This document shows positions 9,688-18,313 of a DNA stretch of 45,040 nt, one piece after another. A program made the translations under genes and the position numbers. The stretch lies in assembly GCA_016936235.1 (NCBI GenBank), contig JAFGPK010000026.1, positions 1 through 45,040 of the forward strand, in the 5' to 3' direction. Within the stretch, counting starts at the first letter, position 1. Every line of letters begins with the position of its first letter. The DNA comes from Candidatus Fermentibacteraceae bacterium (GTDB lineage Bacteria; Fermentibacterota; Fermentibacteria; Fermentibacterales; JCC-6). Under the pieces are notes generated by a model. It ran no database searches and was not told where the DNA came from. It saw only the letters and a program-made list of their open reading frames with translations.

Positions 9688-10761
9688 ATGCCAAAACTAC
9701 TGAAGGTTCTCGGAAGCCTGCTTCCGGCTCTGGTGATGGTGCTCTCCTGCGGGGTTGAGCCGGAGGAAGGAGAGATAGTCATTCGGGCGGCGGACCTCAC
9801 CGCCCGCGATACGACGGTCACAGCCGAGGATACCCTTATCTTATTCGCGGATACCGCCTCCTCCGATTCTCTGACGGAAACCGTCGCCGAAGACTCGATG
9901 GGAACCGCCACTGATTCTCTGCCGGTGGATACCGTCGAGGCCCCTGTGCCGGACACGCTTGAATGTCCATGGACCCGTCTCGCCCTTGAGATAAACGGTT
10001 CCATCTACGCCAGCCTGACCGGCAGGGTGGACAACCCTGACGTGCTGGGCGCCCATATAGTCCGTTGCATGTGGTGGAACACGGATCCGTGGAGGAGGAT
10101 GAATGCCGGTGATTCACTTTTCGTTCTGGTGGGCGAGACCGGAAGGGAGAACAGCGTCGTGGCACTCAGGTACCAGCCTGAAGAGGGTACATCAGGCCAG
10201 CCCTTCTCCGTCTACAGTTACCGGATGACCGGCGACAATTATCCATCTCATTACTACGCGGACGGGACCGAGGTGATGAAGCTCCTCAGCTATATGCCGG
10301 TGAGCACCTTCGAAGAAATGACCGGACCATACGGCGAGCCCAGGGGAGACCACGAGCACACTGGAGTTGATTTCAAGGCTCCGCCAGGCACACCGGTAAG
10401 GACCTGCAGGGGGGGGACGGTGGTCAGGACCAACTGGAACTATGAATACAACGGCAACTGCGTGGAGGTGAACATAGGAGCAGGATACACAGAGATATTC
10501 CTTCACCTGCAGGCAATCGAGGCTGGTGTCAGGGAGGGGACCGTCCTGCAGAGGGGGGACACAGTCGGCTGCGTAGGCAACACAGGCGTGACCTCCACGG
10601 CTCCCCACATCCACTACCAGATCAACGACGAGAGGGGGAATCCCATCGACCCCTACCTGTTCTACAGCTCATACAGGAGAAGCCTGCCCCCCGGGGACAT
10701 GGACGAGTTCGCCGGTTTCAGGGACAGCTGTGACAGGTGGCTGAGGGCGCCTTCCCTCTGA
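9688..10761 (+). CDS. Lipoprotein with C-terminal M23 (LytM-type) peptidase domain
   Basis: Predicted envelope-anchored protein of 357 aa acting on peptidoglycan or on a cell-wall regulator. The N-terminus has a hydrophobic signal ending in the lipobox VLSC, so lipidation at that Cys is likely. A Thr/Asp/Ser-rich linker follows, then a middle domain of unknown type. The M23 domain covers about 224-320. It has HTGVDFKAPPGTPV, which carries the first zinc His and Asp, and HIHYQ near 306, which carries the HxH motif. Metal ligands appear present, so it may be an active endopeptidase rather than a degenerate LytM factor. I chose the ATG at 9688 because the lipoprotein signal begins there; an earlier TTG at 9634 would add 18 unlikely residues. 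Divergent from the NtrC-type gene. Confidence 0.88.
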   Translation: MPKLLKVLGSLLPALVMVLSCGVEPEEGEIVIRAADLTARDTTVTAEDTLILFADTASSDSLTETVAEDSMGTATDSLPVDTVEAPVPDTLECPWTRLALEINGSIYASLTGRVDNPDVLGAHIVRCMWWNTDPWRRMNAGDSLFVLVGETGRENSVVALRYQPEEGTSGQPFSVYSYRMTGDNYPSHYYADGTEVMKLLSYMPVSTFEEMTGPYGEPRGDHEHTGVDFKAPPGTPVRTCRGGTVVRTNWNYEYNGNCVEVNIGAGYTEIFLHLQAIEAGVREGTVLQRGDTVGCVGNTGVTSTAPHIHYQINDERGNPIDPYLFYSSYRRSLPPGDMDEFAGFRDSCDRWLRAPSL

Positions 10762-10897
10762 GGTGAGCACCTGCGCCGCCCGGGAGTACGCAAAGGGACA
10801 ATCACCATGACATCTTCGGGGATGTATATTATGAACCGGTATGACAAAATGACACAGCAACCCTCTTTCGGGAACATCCCGGCTACTCAGGAGTGAT

Positions 10898-12607
10898 ATG
10901 GCAGCCATTCTGGGCATTAACTGCTACAAGCACGACAGCACCGCAACCCTTCTCGTCGACGGAGAAGTGGTGGCCGCCGCAGAGGAGGAGAGGTTCCGGA
11001 GGATAAAGCACTACTCCGGATATCCTGCTCTGGCGGTGGAATACGTTCTGAGGGAAGCGTCACTTGATCCGGGGGATGTTGACCACATCGCCTTTTACAT
11101 GCTTCCTGGCCTTGTCATGAGGGAAAACCTGGCCCACAGCAGGTACTACCTGTTCAGGAAGGGCGGGTTTGCTTTCCTCCTTTCGCAGTTGAACGCTTCG
11201 AGGAAGATGAGGAACATCGGTGTCACGGCGGGGGACCACCTGCGCGGGAGGCTGACTGCGCCGGTGACCTTCGTCGAGCATCACAGGGCCCATGCCGATG
11301 CCGCCCTATTCTGTTCAGGATTCGAAAGAGCCGCAGTCCTGACCATGGACGGTGTAGGGGAGCGGGACACAAGCATACTCGCAAGCGGAAGCGGAAGCGA
11401 TCTCAGGATCCATTCCAGGTCCAGGTTCCCTAATTCACCCGGGATATTCTACAGCGCAGTGACCGGCTATCTGGGCTTCAAGCCGGACAATGACGAGTAC
11501 AAGGTCATGGGGCTCTCCAGCTACGGACGTCCTTTGTTCCTCGACCTGTTCAGAAGGATGATCAGCGCGGACAGAGGCAGGATAAACGTTGACACAGGGC
11601 TGCTGGACATTCATATGGGTGTTCACCATGCGAGCTTCAGACCCGAAGTCTCCAGAGTCATCGGCCCTCCCAGGATGCCCGGCGCCCCGATAACGGGGAT
11701 ACATGAAGACATCGCCTGTTCGGCCCAGAAGGTCCTGGAAGAGGTTGGACTCTCCCTGGCCCGCCACCTCAGGATGGTTTCGGGGGAAGACAGGCTCGTC
11801 ATTTCCGGTGGCGTAGGCCTGAATTGTGTCATGAACGGGCTCATCGAGCGGGAGTCCGGTTTTGCACAGGTCTATCCCATGCCGGCGTCGCACGACGCCG
11901 GGACATCTCTGGGAGCCGCACTTCAGGTTCACAGGCGGTTCTATCCGGACGTGCCCCTGCAGGTCCCCGCCGGTATGTACCTCGGACCTTCCTATTCCGA
12001 GGAGGAGATACTCAGCGAACTCAAGATGGCCAAGCTTTCCTGGCAGAGGCCGGAGAACCTCGCCGTGAAGACGGCGGAGCTTGTGGCCGAAGGCAGGATA
12101 GTGGCCCTTTTCAACGGCAGAATGGAATTCGGACCCAGGGCCCTGGGCAACAGGTCGATACTGGCGGACCCCCGCAGGGAGGAGATGAAGGATATACTGA
12201 ACCGCGTGGTAAAGCACAGGGAGCCATTCAGGCCCTTCTGTCCCAGTTGCCTTCTCGAAAGCTCGGGAGACTACTTCCAGGGATGCGGGGAAGCTCCCTA
12301 TATGATAAAGACCTACCCTGTGCTTGAAGAGAAGAAAGGTGACATACCCTCGGTCACTCATGTTGACGGTACTGCCAGGGTCCAGACGGTGGACAGGAAC
12401 GTCAATCCTTTCTACTATCAGGTCATCGAGAGCTTCCAGCGGATAACGGGGGTTCCCGTTGTTCTGAATACCTCGTTCAACATAAGGGGCGAGCCCATCG
12501 TAGCTTCTCCCCTGGACGCCATCCGCTGCTTCTACGGAACCGGCATCGATGATCTCGTAATGCCCCCATTCCTGCTCAGCAAGGAAGGAGGGAAGGAACG
12601 TTCATGA
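10898..12607 (+). CDS. NodU/CmcH/TobZ-family O-carbamoyltransferase
   Basis: Enzyme of 569 aa predicted to transfer a carbamoyl group from carbamoyl phosphate, through carbamoyl-AMP, onto a hydroxyl of a sugar or secondary metabolite. The N-terminal Kae1-like domain shows LGINCYKHDSTATLL at the start, EEERFRRIKH near 30-40, and the metal motif HHRAHA at about 127-132. The C-terminal YrdC-like domain contains GRMEFGPRALGNRSIL near 406, the family signature. AGGAG lies just upstream of the ATG. It overlaps the next gene by four bases (ATGA), an unusual partner since that gene encodes a transcription activator. The acceptor substrate cannot be read from sequence; the RmlD-like and methyltransferase-like genes downstream hint at sugar or glycan modification. 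Confidence 0.93.
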   Translation: MAAILGINCYKHDSTATLLVDGEVVAAAEEERFRRIKHYSGYPALAVEYVLREASLDPGDVDHIAFYMLPGLVMRENLAHSRYYLFRKGGFAFLLSQLNASRKMRNIGVTAGDHLRGRLTAPVTFVEHHRAHADAALFCSGFERAAVLTMDGVGERDTSILASGSGSDLRIHSRSRFPNSPGIFYSAVTGYLGFKPDNDEYKVMGLSSYGRPLFLDLFRRMISADRGRINVDTGLLDIHMGVHHASFRPEVSRVIGPPRMPGAPITGIHEDIACSAQKVLEEVGLSLARHLRMVSGEDRLVISGGVGLNCVMNGLIERESGFAQVYPMPASHDAGTSLGAALQVHRRFYPDVPLQVPAGMYLGPSYSEEEILSELKMAKLSWQRPENLAVKTAELVAEGRIVALFNGRMEFGPRALGNRSILADPRREEMKDILNRVVKHREPFRPFCPSCLLESSGDYFQGCGEAPYMIKTYPVLEEKKGDIPSVTHVDGTARVQTVDRNVNPFYYQVIESFQRITGVPVVLNTSFNIRGEPIVASPLDAIRCFYGTGIDDLVMPPFLLSKEGGKERS

Positions 12608-13953
12608 TAACGGCGCTTGGCAGGGGTACCGTCCTGGTCACCGACGAGGATCCCCAGAGGGGTCAGGAACTTAAGAACGCCATCTCCTCCATGGGTTACA
12701 GCGCCACCGTGCTGCCGAGCGCAAGGAATACGATAAGGCGCATCAGGAAGCGCTCCGTGAACGCCGTGATGATCTCGTCCACGGTGGAGGACATGCATAT
12801 CTCGGCTTTTCTGGAGACGCTGCGAAAGGCCAACCTCGCCGCCGGGATAGTCATATACGGCAGGAACATAAACGCCGAAGACGCCATCAGCTGGATGAAA
12901 TCAGGGGCGGCCGACATCATCCTCAATACCGATGACCTGGAGGAGATGAAGTCGGCCATCCAGAGGGCCTTCTCCTTCTCGATAAGGACCCATGAGAGAA
13001 AGCTGTCCAGCCAGGTGTCAACCGGAGAGGAGGCTCCCCAGCTGCTCTACCGCAGCCGCGCCATGGGAGAAGTAGTCAGCAGGGCCCGAAGAGTGGCTCC
13101 CCTGAAGGCCACGGTCCTGATCACGGGAGAGAGCGGTACGGGCAAAGATGTTCTGGCCAAGCAGATACATGCAATGAGCGGCAGGACGGGGAGTTTCATG
13201 GCCCTGAACTGTGCCGCTATCCCTCATTCGCTCCTTGAGGACGAGCTCTTCGGCCACGAGAGGGGAGCCTACACCGGTGCCGAGAGTTCCAGGGAGGGGA
13301 AGTTCGAAGCAGCCACCCACGGCACGCTTCTCCTTGACGAGATAGGTGAGATCCCGCCGGACATACAGGTGAAGCTCCTCAGGATTCTCGAGGAGAACGT
13401 GGTCACAAGGCTTGGAGGGAACCAGCCTCGCCCGGTGGATGTCAGGCTGATAGCAGCCACCAACAGCGACCTGAGGTCGGCGGTGAAGAGGGGTTCCTTC
13501 AGGGAGGACCTTTATTACAGACTGAAAGTGGTGGAGATACAGCTGCCGCCGCTAAGGGCCAGGAAAACGGATATTCCGATGCTTGCAATGTCCTTCCTGA
13601 GGGAAGCCGCGGAGAGGCACAATCTGCCCATGCCGGAGCTGGCGCAGGATGCCCTGGAGCACCTGGTCTCATACAACTGGCCGGGAAATGTCAGGCAGCT
13701 GCGAAACCTGATGGAGAGCCTTCTGATAATCGCCGGCAGCGTCATAGGAAACGAGGACCTGCCGGAGGAGATAGCGGAGCTTCCATCCGGCACCGGTGCG
13801 GAACTTCGGGCCGACCTTCCCGTGACCCTGGACAAGCTGGAGGAGCAGGCCATCCGGAAGACGCTTGACATGACCGGCGGGAACAGGACAAGGGCGGCCG
13901 AACTCCTGGGGATAGGTCGGCGGACCCTGCAGAGAAAGCTCAAGGAGATGTAG
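12604..13953 (+). CDS. Sigma-54-dependent activator with degenerate receiver domain
   Basis: NtrC-like protein of 449 aa. The N-terminal ~120 residues align in outline with a receiver (VLVTDEDPQRG start). The phospho-acceptor Asp position is Ser in NAVMISSTVEDM, and the conserved Lys near the end is replaced in IILNTDD, so phosphorylation is not expected. The AAA+ domain is intact: GESGTGKD near 175, GAYTGA near 220 (Tyr for Phe in the sigma54 loop, a tolerated variant), and LLLDEIGEIP as Walker B. A Fis-type HTH (GGNRTRAAELLGIGRRTL) closes the protein. It probably drives sigma-54 promoters and is controlled by something other than phosphorylation. Start overlaps the carbamoyltransferase stop. 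Confidence 0.93.
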   Translation: MITALGRGTVLVTDEDPQRGQELKNAISSMGYSATVLPSARNTIRRIRKRSVNAVMISSTVEDMHISAFLETLRKANLAAGIVIYGRNINAEDAISWMKSGAADIILNTDDLEEMKSAIQRAFSFSIRTHERKLSSQVSTGEEAPQLLYRSRAMGEVVSRARRVAPLKATVLITGESGTGKDVLAKQIHAMSGRTGSFMALNCAAIPHSLLEDELFGHERGAYTGAESSREGKFEAATHGTLLLDEIGEIPPDIQVKLLRILEENVVTRLGGNQPRPVDVRLIAATNSDLRSAVKRGSFREDLYYRLKVVEIQLPPLRARKTDIPMLAMSFLREAAERHNLPMPELAQDALEHLVSYNWPGNVRQLRNLMESLLIIAGSVIGNEDLPEEIAELPSGTGAELRADLPVTLDKLEEQAIRKTLDMTGGNRTRAAELLGIGRRTLQRKLKEM

Positions 13954-13992
13954 CGACCCGTTTCGTCGGGTCCAAGCAGTTTGGAGGATCGA

Positions 13993-14955
13993 ATGAAAGT
14001 CATCAAGACCGGACCCTGGATACCCCACAGGTTCAAATGGGGATTCCTTGCCATGGTGGTCGTTCTCTGGTTCCTTCTGGGAGGCCCCTTCTACATCGTC
14101 GATCCTGAGGAGGCCGGGGTCGTGCTCACCTTCGGCAGGCATACCGACACCACCGAGCCGGGATTCCACTTCAAGTGGCCCTGGCCGGTGCAGGTTGTCT
14201 ACAAGCCCGCCGTCAACATCGTTCAGCGTATAGAGATAGGATTCAGGACAATATCGGAGAACCCGCCCACCTACATCAGCTTCACCAATGACAGGGACAT
14301 GCTCACAGAGGCACAGATGCTCACCGGCGACGAGAACATCATCAACTGCGCCATAATAGTGCAGTACAGGATAAGCGACGCTACGAACTACCTCTTCAAC
14401 GTCCGAGACCAGGAGGGTACCCTGAAGGACATAGCGGAGGCCAGCACCAGGCTCATAGTAGGCGACAACGCAATAGACGCGGTGCTGACCACGGGCAAGC
14501 TGGAGATCCAGACGAGAATAATGGACATGGTACAGGAGATCGCCGACGAGTACGGTCTGGGAGTGGACATAATCGCAGTGCAGCTCATGGACGTACAGCC
14601 CCCTGCGCCTGTCTTCGCGGCTTTCAAAGACGTGGCCACCGCGCGGGAGGACATGCAGGCATACATCAACGAGGCGGAAAGCTACAGGAACCAGCAGATA
14701 CCGAGGGCCAGGGCAGACTCGGTGGAGATGGTGAACGCCGCTCTGGGATACAGCGCAGTCAGGGTGAATAACGCCCTTGGCGAAGCCTTCAGGTTCACGG
14801 CCGTTGCCGAGGAATACAGGAAGAGTCCCGGGGTCACCGCCACCAGGCTTCATCTGGAGACCCTGTCCTCCCTTCTCGATTCGGTCACGGTCATGGTTGT
14901 GGACGAATCGGCAGGCGCCCTTACCCATTATAACCTTGGAGGAGGTGCGAGATGA
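13993..14955 (+). CDS. hflK: HflK-like SPFH/prohibitin-family membrane protein
   Basis: Membrane-anchored SPFH protein of 320 aa; in other bacteria HflK and HflC assemble a cage around the FtsH protease. A single N-terminal membrane segment spans about residues 15-33. The SPFH core begins at DPEEAGVVLTFGRHTDTTEPGFHFKWPWP (in two parts, near 36-64). An Ala/Glu-rich helical region near 210-260 (EAESYRNQQIPRARAD) follows. The ATG at 13993 has GGAGGA six bases upstream; an in-frame TTG at 13981 lies within that site and is unlikely. A perfect 6-bp hairpin (13955-13972) lies between the preceding gene and this one but has no T-tract. It overlaps hflC by four bases. No ftsH is in the window. Confidence 0.9.
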   Translation: MKVIKTGPWIPHRFKWGFLAMVVVLWFLLGGPFYIVDPEEAGVVLTFGRHTDTTEPGFHFKWPWPVQVVYKPAVNIVQRIEIGFRTISENPPTYISFTNDRDMLTEAQMLTGDENIINCAIIVQYRISDATNYLFNVRDQEGTLKDIAEASTRLIVGDNAIDAVLTTGKLEIQTRIMDMVQEIADEYGLGVDIIAVQLMDVQPPAPVFAAFKDVATAREDMQAYINEAESYRNQQIPRARADSVEMVNAALGYSAVRVNNALGEAFRFTAVAEEYRKSPGVTATRLHLETLSSLLDSVTVMVVDESAGALTHYNLGGGAR

Positions 14956-16040
14956 AGCGGGTGAAACGCCTTCTGTACGGACTTGCCGGGCTGTTCCTCC
15001 TGCTTGTGTTCCTGGGAGCCTTCTTCACGATTTCCGAGACCGAGCAGGCGGTGATACTACAGCTTGGCAACCCCATCAGGATCATTGTGGGAGACAGATC
15101 ACCGGAGGAGCTGGCCGAACTTCAGCTTTGGATAGATGAGAACGCTCCGGGAGTGGCTCTCAGCCAGGGAGCGGGGCTCTACTTCAAGATACCCTTCCTG
15201 CAGCAGGTGAGGATCTTCGACGACAGGATACTAGAGTACGACGATCCTCCCGCCGACGTGGTCACCAGGGACAAGAAGCACATCAAGGTCGACTGTTACG
15301 CCAGGTGGAGGATACAGAACCCGCTCCTCTTCCTCCGGAGCGTCAGGACCGAGAGCGGTGCCGTCAGCCGTCTGGATGACATCATCTATTCCACCATCAG
15401 GCAGGAGCTTGGGAAGAGCAACCTCATACAGATTGTCAGGAGCACCAACGATCCCATCGGTCTTGATGATTACGTCAGGCTTGTCAACAACGTCGCCTAC
15501 TCCGATACGCTGGAAGATATAGAAATAGACGAGTCCGGGGAGATCCAGGAAACGATCAGGCTGATTCGCATGCCCGCGGGACAGGGCAGGGTGGCAATTC
15601 TGGAGAGGGTCGCCACCACCAGCAGGAGGATGGCAGCCGATTACGGCATATACATCATAGACGTCAGGATAAAGAGGGCCGACCTGCCTGAGGAGAACCA
15701 GGCGGCGGTCTTCTCGAGGATGCAGGCTGAGAGGAACAGGATATCCAACCGGTACAGGGCCGAGGGAAGGAGGATGTCCGATGTCATAATAGCGAACACC
15801 GATCTTCAGATGGATTCCATAAGGGCCTCAGCCAACCTCAGCGCCCTTACCATCAGGGGAACGGCCGACAGCACCGCCGCGGCTATCTACGCCGAAGCCT
15901 ATAACAGGTATCCGGAGTTCTACAGCTTCACCAGGTCTCTGGAGACCCTGGAGCAGGCAATGAACAGGTCCAGCAGCATAGTGGTGGGAACTGAGGGAAT
16001 CTTCGAGTACCTGGTATCAAGGCCGGGCGGATTCCTCTAG
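14952..16040 (+). CDS. hflC: HflC-like SPFH/prohibitin-family membrane protein
   Basis: Second SPFH protein, 362 aa, the expected partner of the HflK-like protein with which it overlaps by ATGA. One N-terminal membrane segment (about 7-27) is followed by ISETEQAVILQLGNP, the usual HflC start. An insertion of roughly 25 residues (about 52-77, including DRSPEELAELQLWIDENAPG) separates it from LYFKIPFLQQV. A second lengthening at about 190-215 lies within the SPFH fold, so the protein is somewhat longer than enterobacterial HflC. The Ala/Glu helix (QAERNRISNRYRAEGRRM) near 257-275 is typical. Position behind a sigma-54 activator raises the possibility of stress-linked expression, but no sigma-54 promoter was recognised. 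Confidence 0.9.
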   Translation: MKRVKRLLYGLAGLFLLLVFLGAFFTISETEQAVILQLGNPIRIIVGDRSPEELAELQLWIDENAPGVALSQGAGLYFKIPFLQQVRIFDDRILEYDDPPADVVTRDKKHIKVDCYARWRIQNPLLFLRSVRTESGAVSRLDDIIYSTIRQELGKSNLIQIVRSTNDPIGLDDYVRLVNNVAYSDTLEDIEIDESGEIQETIRLIRMPAGQGRVAILERVATTSRRMAADYGIYIIDVRIKRADLPEENQAAVFSRMQAERNRISNRYRAEGRRMSDVIIANTDLQMDSIRASANLSALTIRGTADSTAAAIYAEAYNRYPEFYSFTRSLETLEQAMNRSSSIVVGTEGIFEYLVSRPGGFL

Positions 16041-16048
16041 GAACCGTA

Positions 16049-16504
16049 ATGAACGGCTCGACCGGGGACGGTCTTAAGGAGGGCGGCGGGGCTCGGGACA
16101 GGTTCGATGACGACAGGCACTGCTTCGTATGCGGAGAGAAGAACCCCTTCGGGCTTCAGCTTCAACCGAAGGGGAAGGACGGCAGGGGCACTATTTCATG
16201 GGTCCCCGACAGACGTCACCAGGGATTCGAAGGAGTGGTCCACGGCGGGCTCATATCCACACTCCTGGACGAGAGCATGGCGTACGCGGCCATGAGCGTC
16301 GGAGGATTCTGCGCCACCGCCGAGATAGCAGTCAAGTTCATCAGGCCCGTGAGGACGGGGATCCCCGTCAAGATAGAAGCCCGGCTGGTGGAACAGAGGG
16401 GCAGATTGCTCAAGCTTGAGGCTTCGGTGATCCAGGAAGGGGAAGAGAAGGCTAAGGGGCGCGGGACTTTTCTTCAGGTAACGGGCGGGAGAAAGGGGGA
16501 TTGA
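16049..16504 (+). CDS. PaaI/4HBT-type hotdog-fold thioesterase
   Basis: Small enzyme of 151 aa predicted to hydrolyse an acyl-CoA or similar thioester. After a loose N-terminus it has CFVCGEKNPFGLQL (about 28-41), a segment common in this PaaI subfamily. The central hotdog motif VVHGGLISTLLDESMAYAA follows at about 67-85, then TAEIAVKFIRPVRTGIPV. The HGG and the downstream Asp/Glu are the usual active-site region. The substrate is unknown. It begins eight bases after hflC and its TGA overlaps the TTG start of the next gene, so it belongs to the same run. Confidence 0.88.
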   Translation: MNGSTGDGLKEGGGARDRFDDDRHCFVCGEKNPFGLQLQPKGKDGRGTISWVPDRRHQGFEGVVHGGLISTLLDESMAYAAMSVGGFCATAEIAVKFIRPVRTGIPVKIEARLVEQRGRLLKLEASVIQEGEEKAKGRGTFLQVTGGRKGD

Positions 16505-17295
16505 ACCGTCTCCTGGTTCTCCTGACCGGTGCCGGAGGGCGACTTGGCTCGGTCATCCTGGATGAGCTTTCGGATACATGGGACATCATTCCCGTATTCG
16601 GGAGCGGGGAAGGGCCGCTCCAGGGGTTCGACCTGCTCTCCTCAACCCGGAGGAGGGAGCTCCTCGGCCTCAGGTTCGATCTGGCCGTGAACGCCGCTGC
16701 CATATCCTCTCCCGCGGAATGCCGCGAAAGACCTGCGGTATGCCTCCTGGTGAACACTCTGTGGCCCCGTCTGCTTGCGGGTGTCTGCCGCGGACGTTCC
16801 GTCCCCTTCGTGCACTTCTCCAGCGATCTGGTATACAGCGGCGCCAATCCCCCATACGATGAGACGTCCCACGCCGTTCCCCTTTCCTTCTACGGCTGGT
16901 CGAAACTGGCGGCTGATGAAATGGTGATGAGGGCCAATCCTGACGCCCTGGTGGTCCGCACCTCGGTACTCTGCGGGGAGACCCGCTCGAAACGGACGAC
17001 ATTTTCCCACGATGTACTCTGCGGACGGATCAGGAACGTCTGGGTGGACAGCTGGAGGAACCACACACCTGTAAGGTGGCTGGCCCGACTCCTCCCGGAG
17101 CTTCTTGAGCGGGGCCGATCGGGTCTCGTAATCGCTTCGGGAAAGTGCGCCAGGACCCGGGCAGCATACGCCGAAGCTCTTCTCAGGGCCCACGGAATGC
17201 CCACGGACCATCTCATACTGGAGTACTCGCCCCCGGGCATTCCCTCCTCGCTGGATCTGCGGGGTACTCACAGCACCGGGGATGACATTGTCTGA
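16501..17295 (+). CDS. RmlD-like NAD(P)-dependent sugar-nucleotide reductase/epimerase
   Basis: Short-chain dehydrogenase of the extended RmlD type, 264 aa. The Rossmann glycine motif is TGAGGRLGS (about 9-17). NAAA is near 61-64, HFSSDLVYSG is the catalytic strand, and YxxxK is at about 131-135 (YGWSK). These match dTDP-4-dehydrorhamnose reductase, but the protein is shorter than usual (about 290-300 aa), with a reduced C-terminal substrate region, so the exact sugar substrate is uncertain. Starts with TTG, overlapping the thioesterase stop (TTGA), with AAGGGGG upstream. No rmlA, rmlB or rmlC is in the window, so a free-standing or modifying role is possible. Confidence 0.83.
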   Translation: MNRLLVLLTGAGGRLGSVILDELSDTWDIIPVFGSGEGPLQGFDLLSSTRRRELLGLRFDLAVNAAAISSPAECRERPAVCLLVNTLWPRLLAGVCRGRSVPFVHFSSDLVYSGANPPYDETSHAVPLSFYGWSKLAADEMVMRANPDALVVRTSVLCGETRSKRTTFSHDVLCGRIRNVWVDSWRNHTPVRWLARLLPELLERGRSGLVIASGKCARTRAAYAEALLRAHGMPTDHLILEYSPPGIPSSLDLRGTHSTGDDIV

Positions 17296-17340
17296 GAATG
17301 GCATGGTGCCGCTGAAGGGAACGGCTCGAAAGGAAGAGGA

Positions 17341-18228
17341 ATGAAACCGGGTCAGGACGAACGTCAGAAGCTTGTCCAGGAGGGAATCGATGCCGGTGAG
17401 ACGGACATGTACCGGGAGGACCGCATCTGGTCGCAGTTCAGCAGCGACAAGGTGGACATATCAGAAGTGCTGATGGAGGTTGTCAGGGGCCTGCACAGGA
17501 CCCTGCCTCCGGAGGAGCTTATCAGGGCCCTTTCCGTCGGGTCCGGCTCCGAGCCCCAGTTCCAGATACTGGAGTCCGCCTTCAGGGGAGGTCTGTACCT
17601 TCTTGACAGCGACGATGTGCCCCTCGCACGGGTAAGGAAGGACATCCGCAACCGCTGCATCGAGGGTGTCAGAACTCTGAAGGGTGATTACACGCGGCTG
17701 CTGGCGACACGGGACAGCTGCCGCGCATTTCTGAAAGAACAGCTGGGCGGAGGCAGGGTCCATCTGATAACGCTTCATCACTCACTGTACTATTCCGATG
17801 TCTCCAGCTGGCAGGACCTGTTCGAGAGCATGATGGGCGAATTGCTGGAGGAGGGAGGAGCCCTGCACGCCGTCCTCATGTCACCCGCCTGTCATGACCG
17901 GAACTCCACGGCGTGGCTGTACCAGCATTTCGCCGGGGAGTTCTTCGGATGCGGTAACGACCAGGACCTGGCGGCCTTCGGCAGGGACCTGGCAGGCAGT
18001 CCGGCCATTGCCGGAGTATCGGTGAGAGTGATGACCCATCGCGTGAGGTTCTTCGTCAAGGACTTCCGCAAGCTTATGTCGGTTGTCTGGATGATACTGC
18101 TCTATCCCGAGGAACACCGTTACGACCAGGACCAGCGCAGGGAGATCACGGAGTACGTCTACGACAACTTCTGGCTCACAGGGGAACCGCTGGTTCAGCT
18201 TCAGGACCATCTGGTGATAACTGGATGA
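17341..18228 (+). CDS. Unrecognised protein, class I methyltransferase-like fold
   Basis: 295 aa, no family I can name. Residues about 62-85 (RALSVGSGSE, then GGLYLLDSDD) look like the SAM-binding strand-loop and the following acidic strand of a class I methyltransferase. VHLITLHHSLYYSD near 139-152 and EEGGALHAVLMSP near 168-180 match the usual strand 4 and post-motif region. The first ~50 residues (DERQKLVQEG, MYREDRIWSQFSS) and the last ~110 are not recognised. AAGGAAGAGG just upstream of the ATG is a strong ribosome-binding site. It is last in the run that starts with the carbamoyltransferase, 45 bases after the RmlD-like gene. A small-molecule or amine methyltransferase is a guess; a non-catalytic SAM-fold protein is possible. 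Confidence 0.65.
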   Translation: MKPGQDERQKLVQEGIDAGETDMYREDRIWSQFSSDKVDISEVLMEVVRGLHRTLPPEELIRALSVGSGSEPQFQILESAFRGGLYLLDSDDVPLARVRKDIRNRCIEGVRTLKGDYTRLLATRDSCRAFLKEQLGGGRVHLITLHHSLYYSDVSSWQDLFESMMGELLEEGGALHAVLMSPACHDRNSTAWLYQHFAGEFFGCGNDQDLAAFGRDLAGSPAIAGVSVRVMTHRVRFFVKDFRKLMSVVWMILLYPEEHRYDQDQRREITEYVYDNFWLTGEPLVQLQDHLVITG

Positions 18229-18313
18229 CACTGCAATCAGATCGACCGTCATCGCTTCGACACCTTCACGAAGGGCCGTTAGCCGTCGAGCGCAACGGCT
18301 GTCCGTAAAATCC

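Noticed and set aside
13955..13972. Terminator between the sigma-54 activator and hflK
   Set aside because: A perfect 6-bp hairpin but no T-tract follows; kept only as a note.
13669..14928. 419-codon open frame opposite the sigma-54 activator and hflK
   Set aside because: Spans two real genes on the other strand, no domain and no ribosome-binding site.
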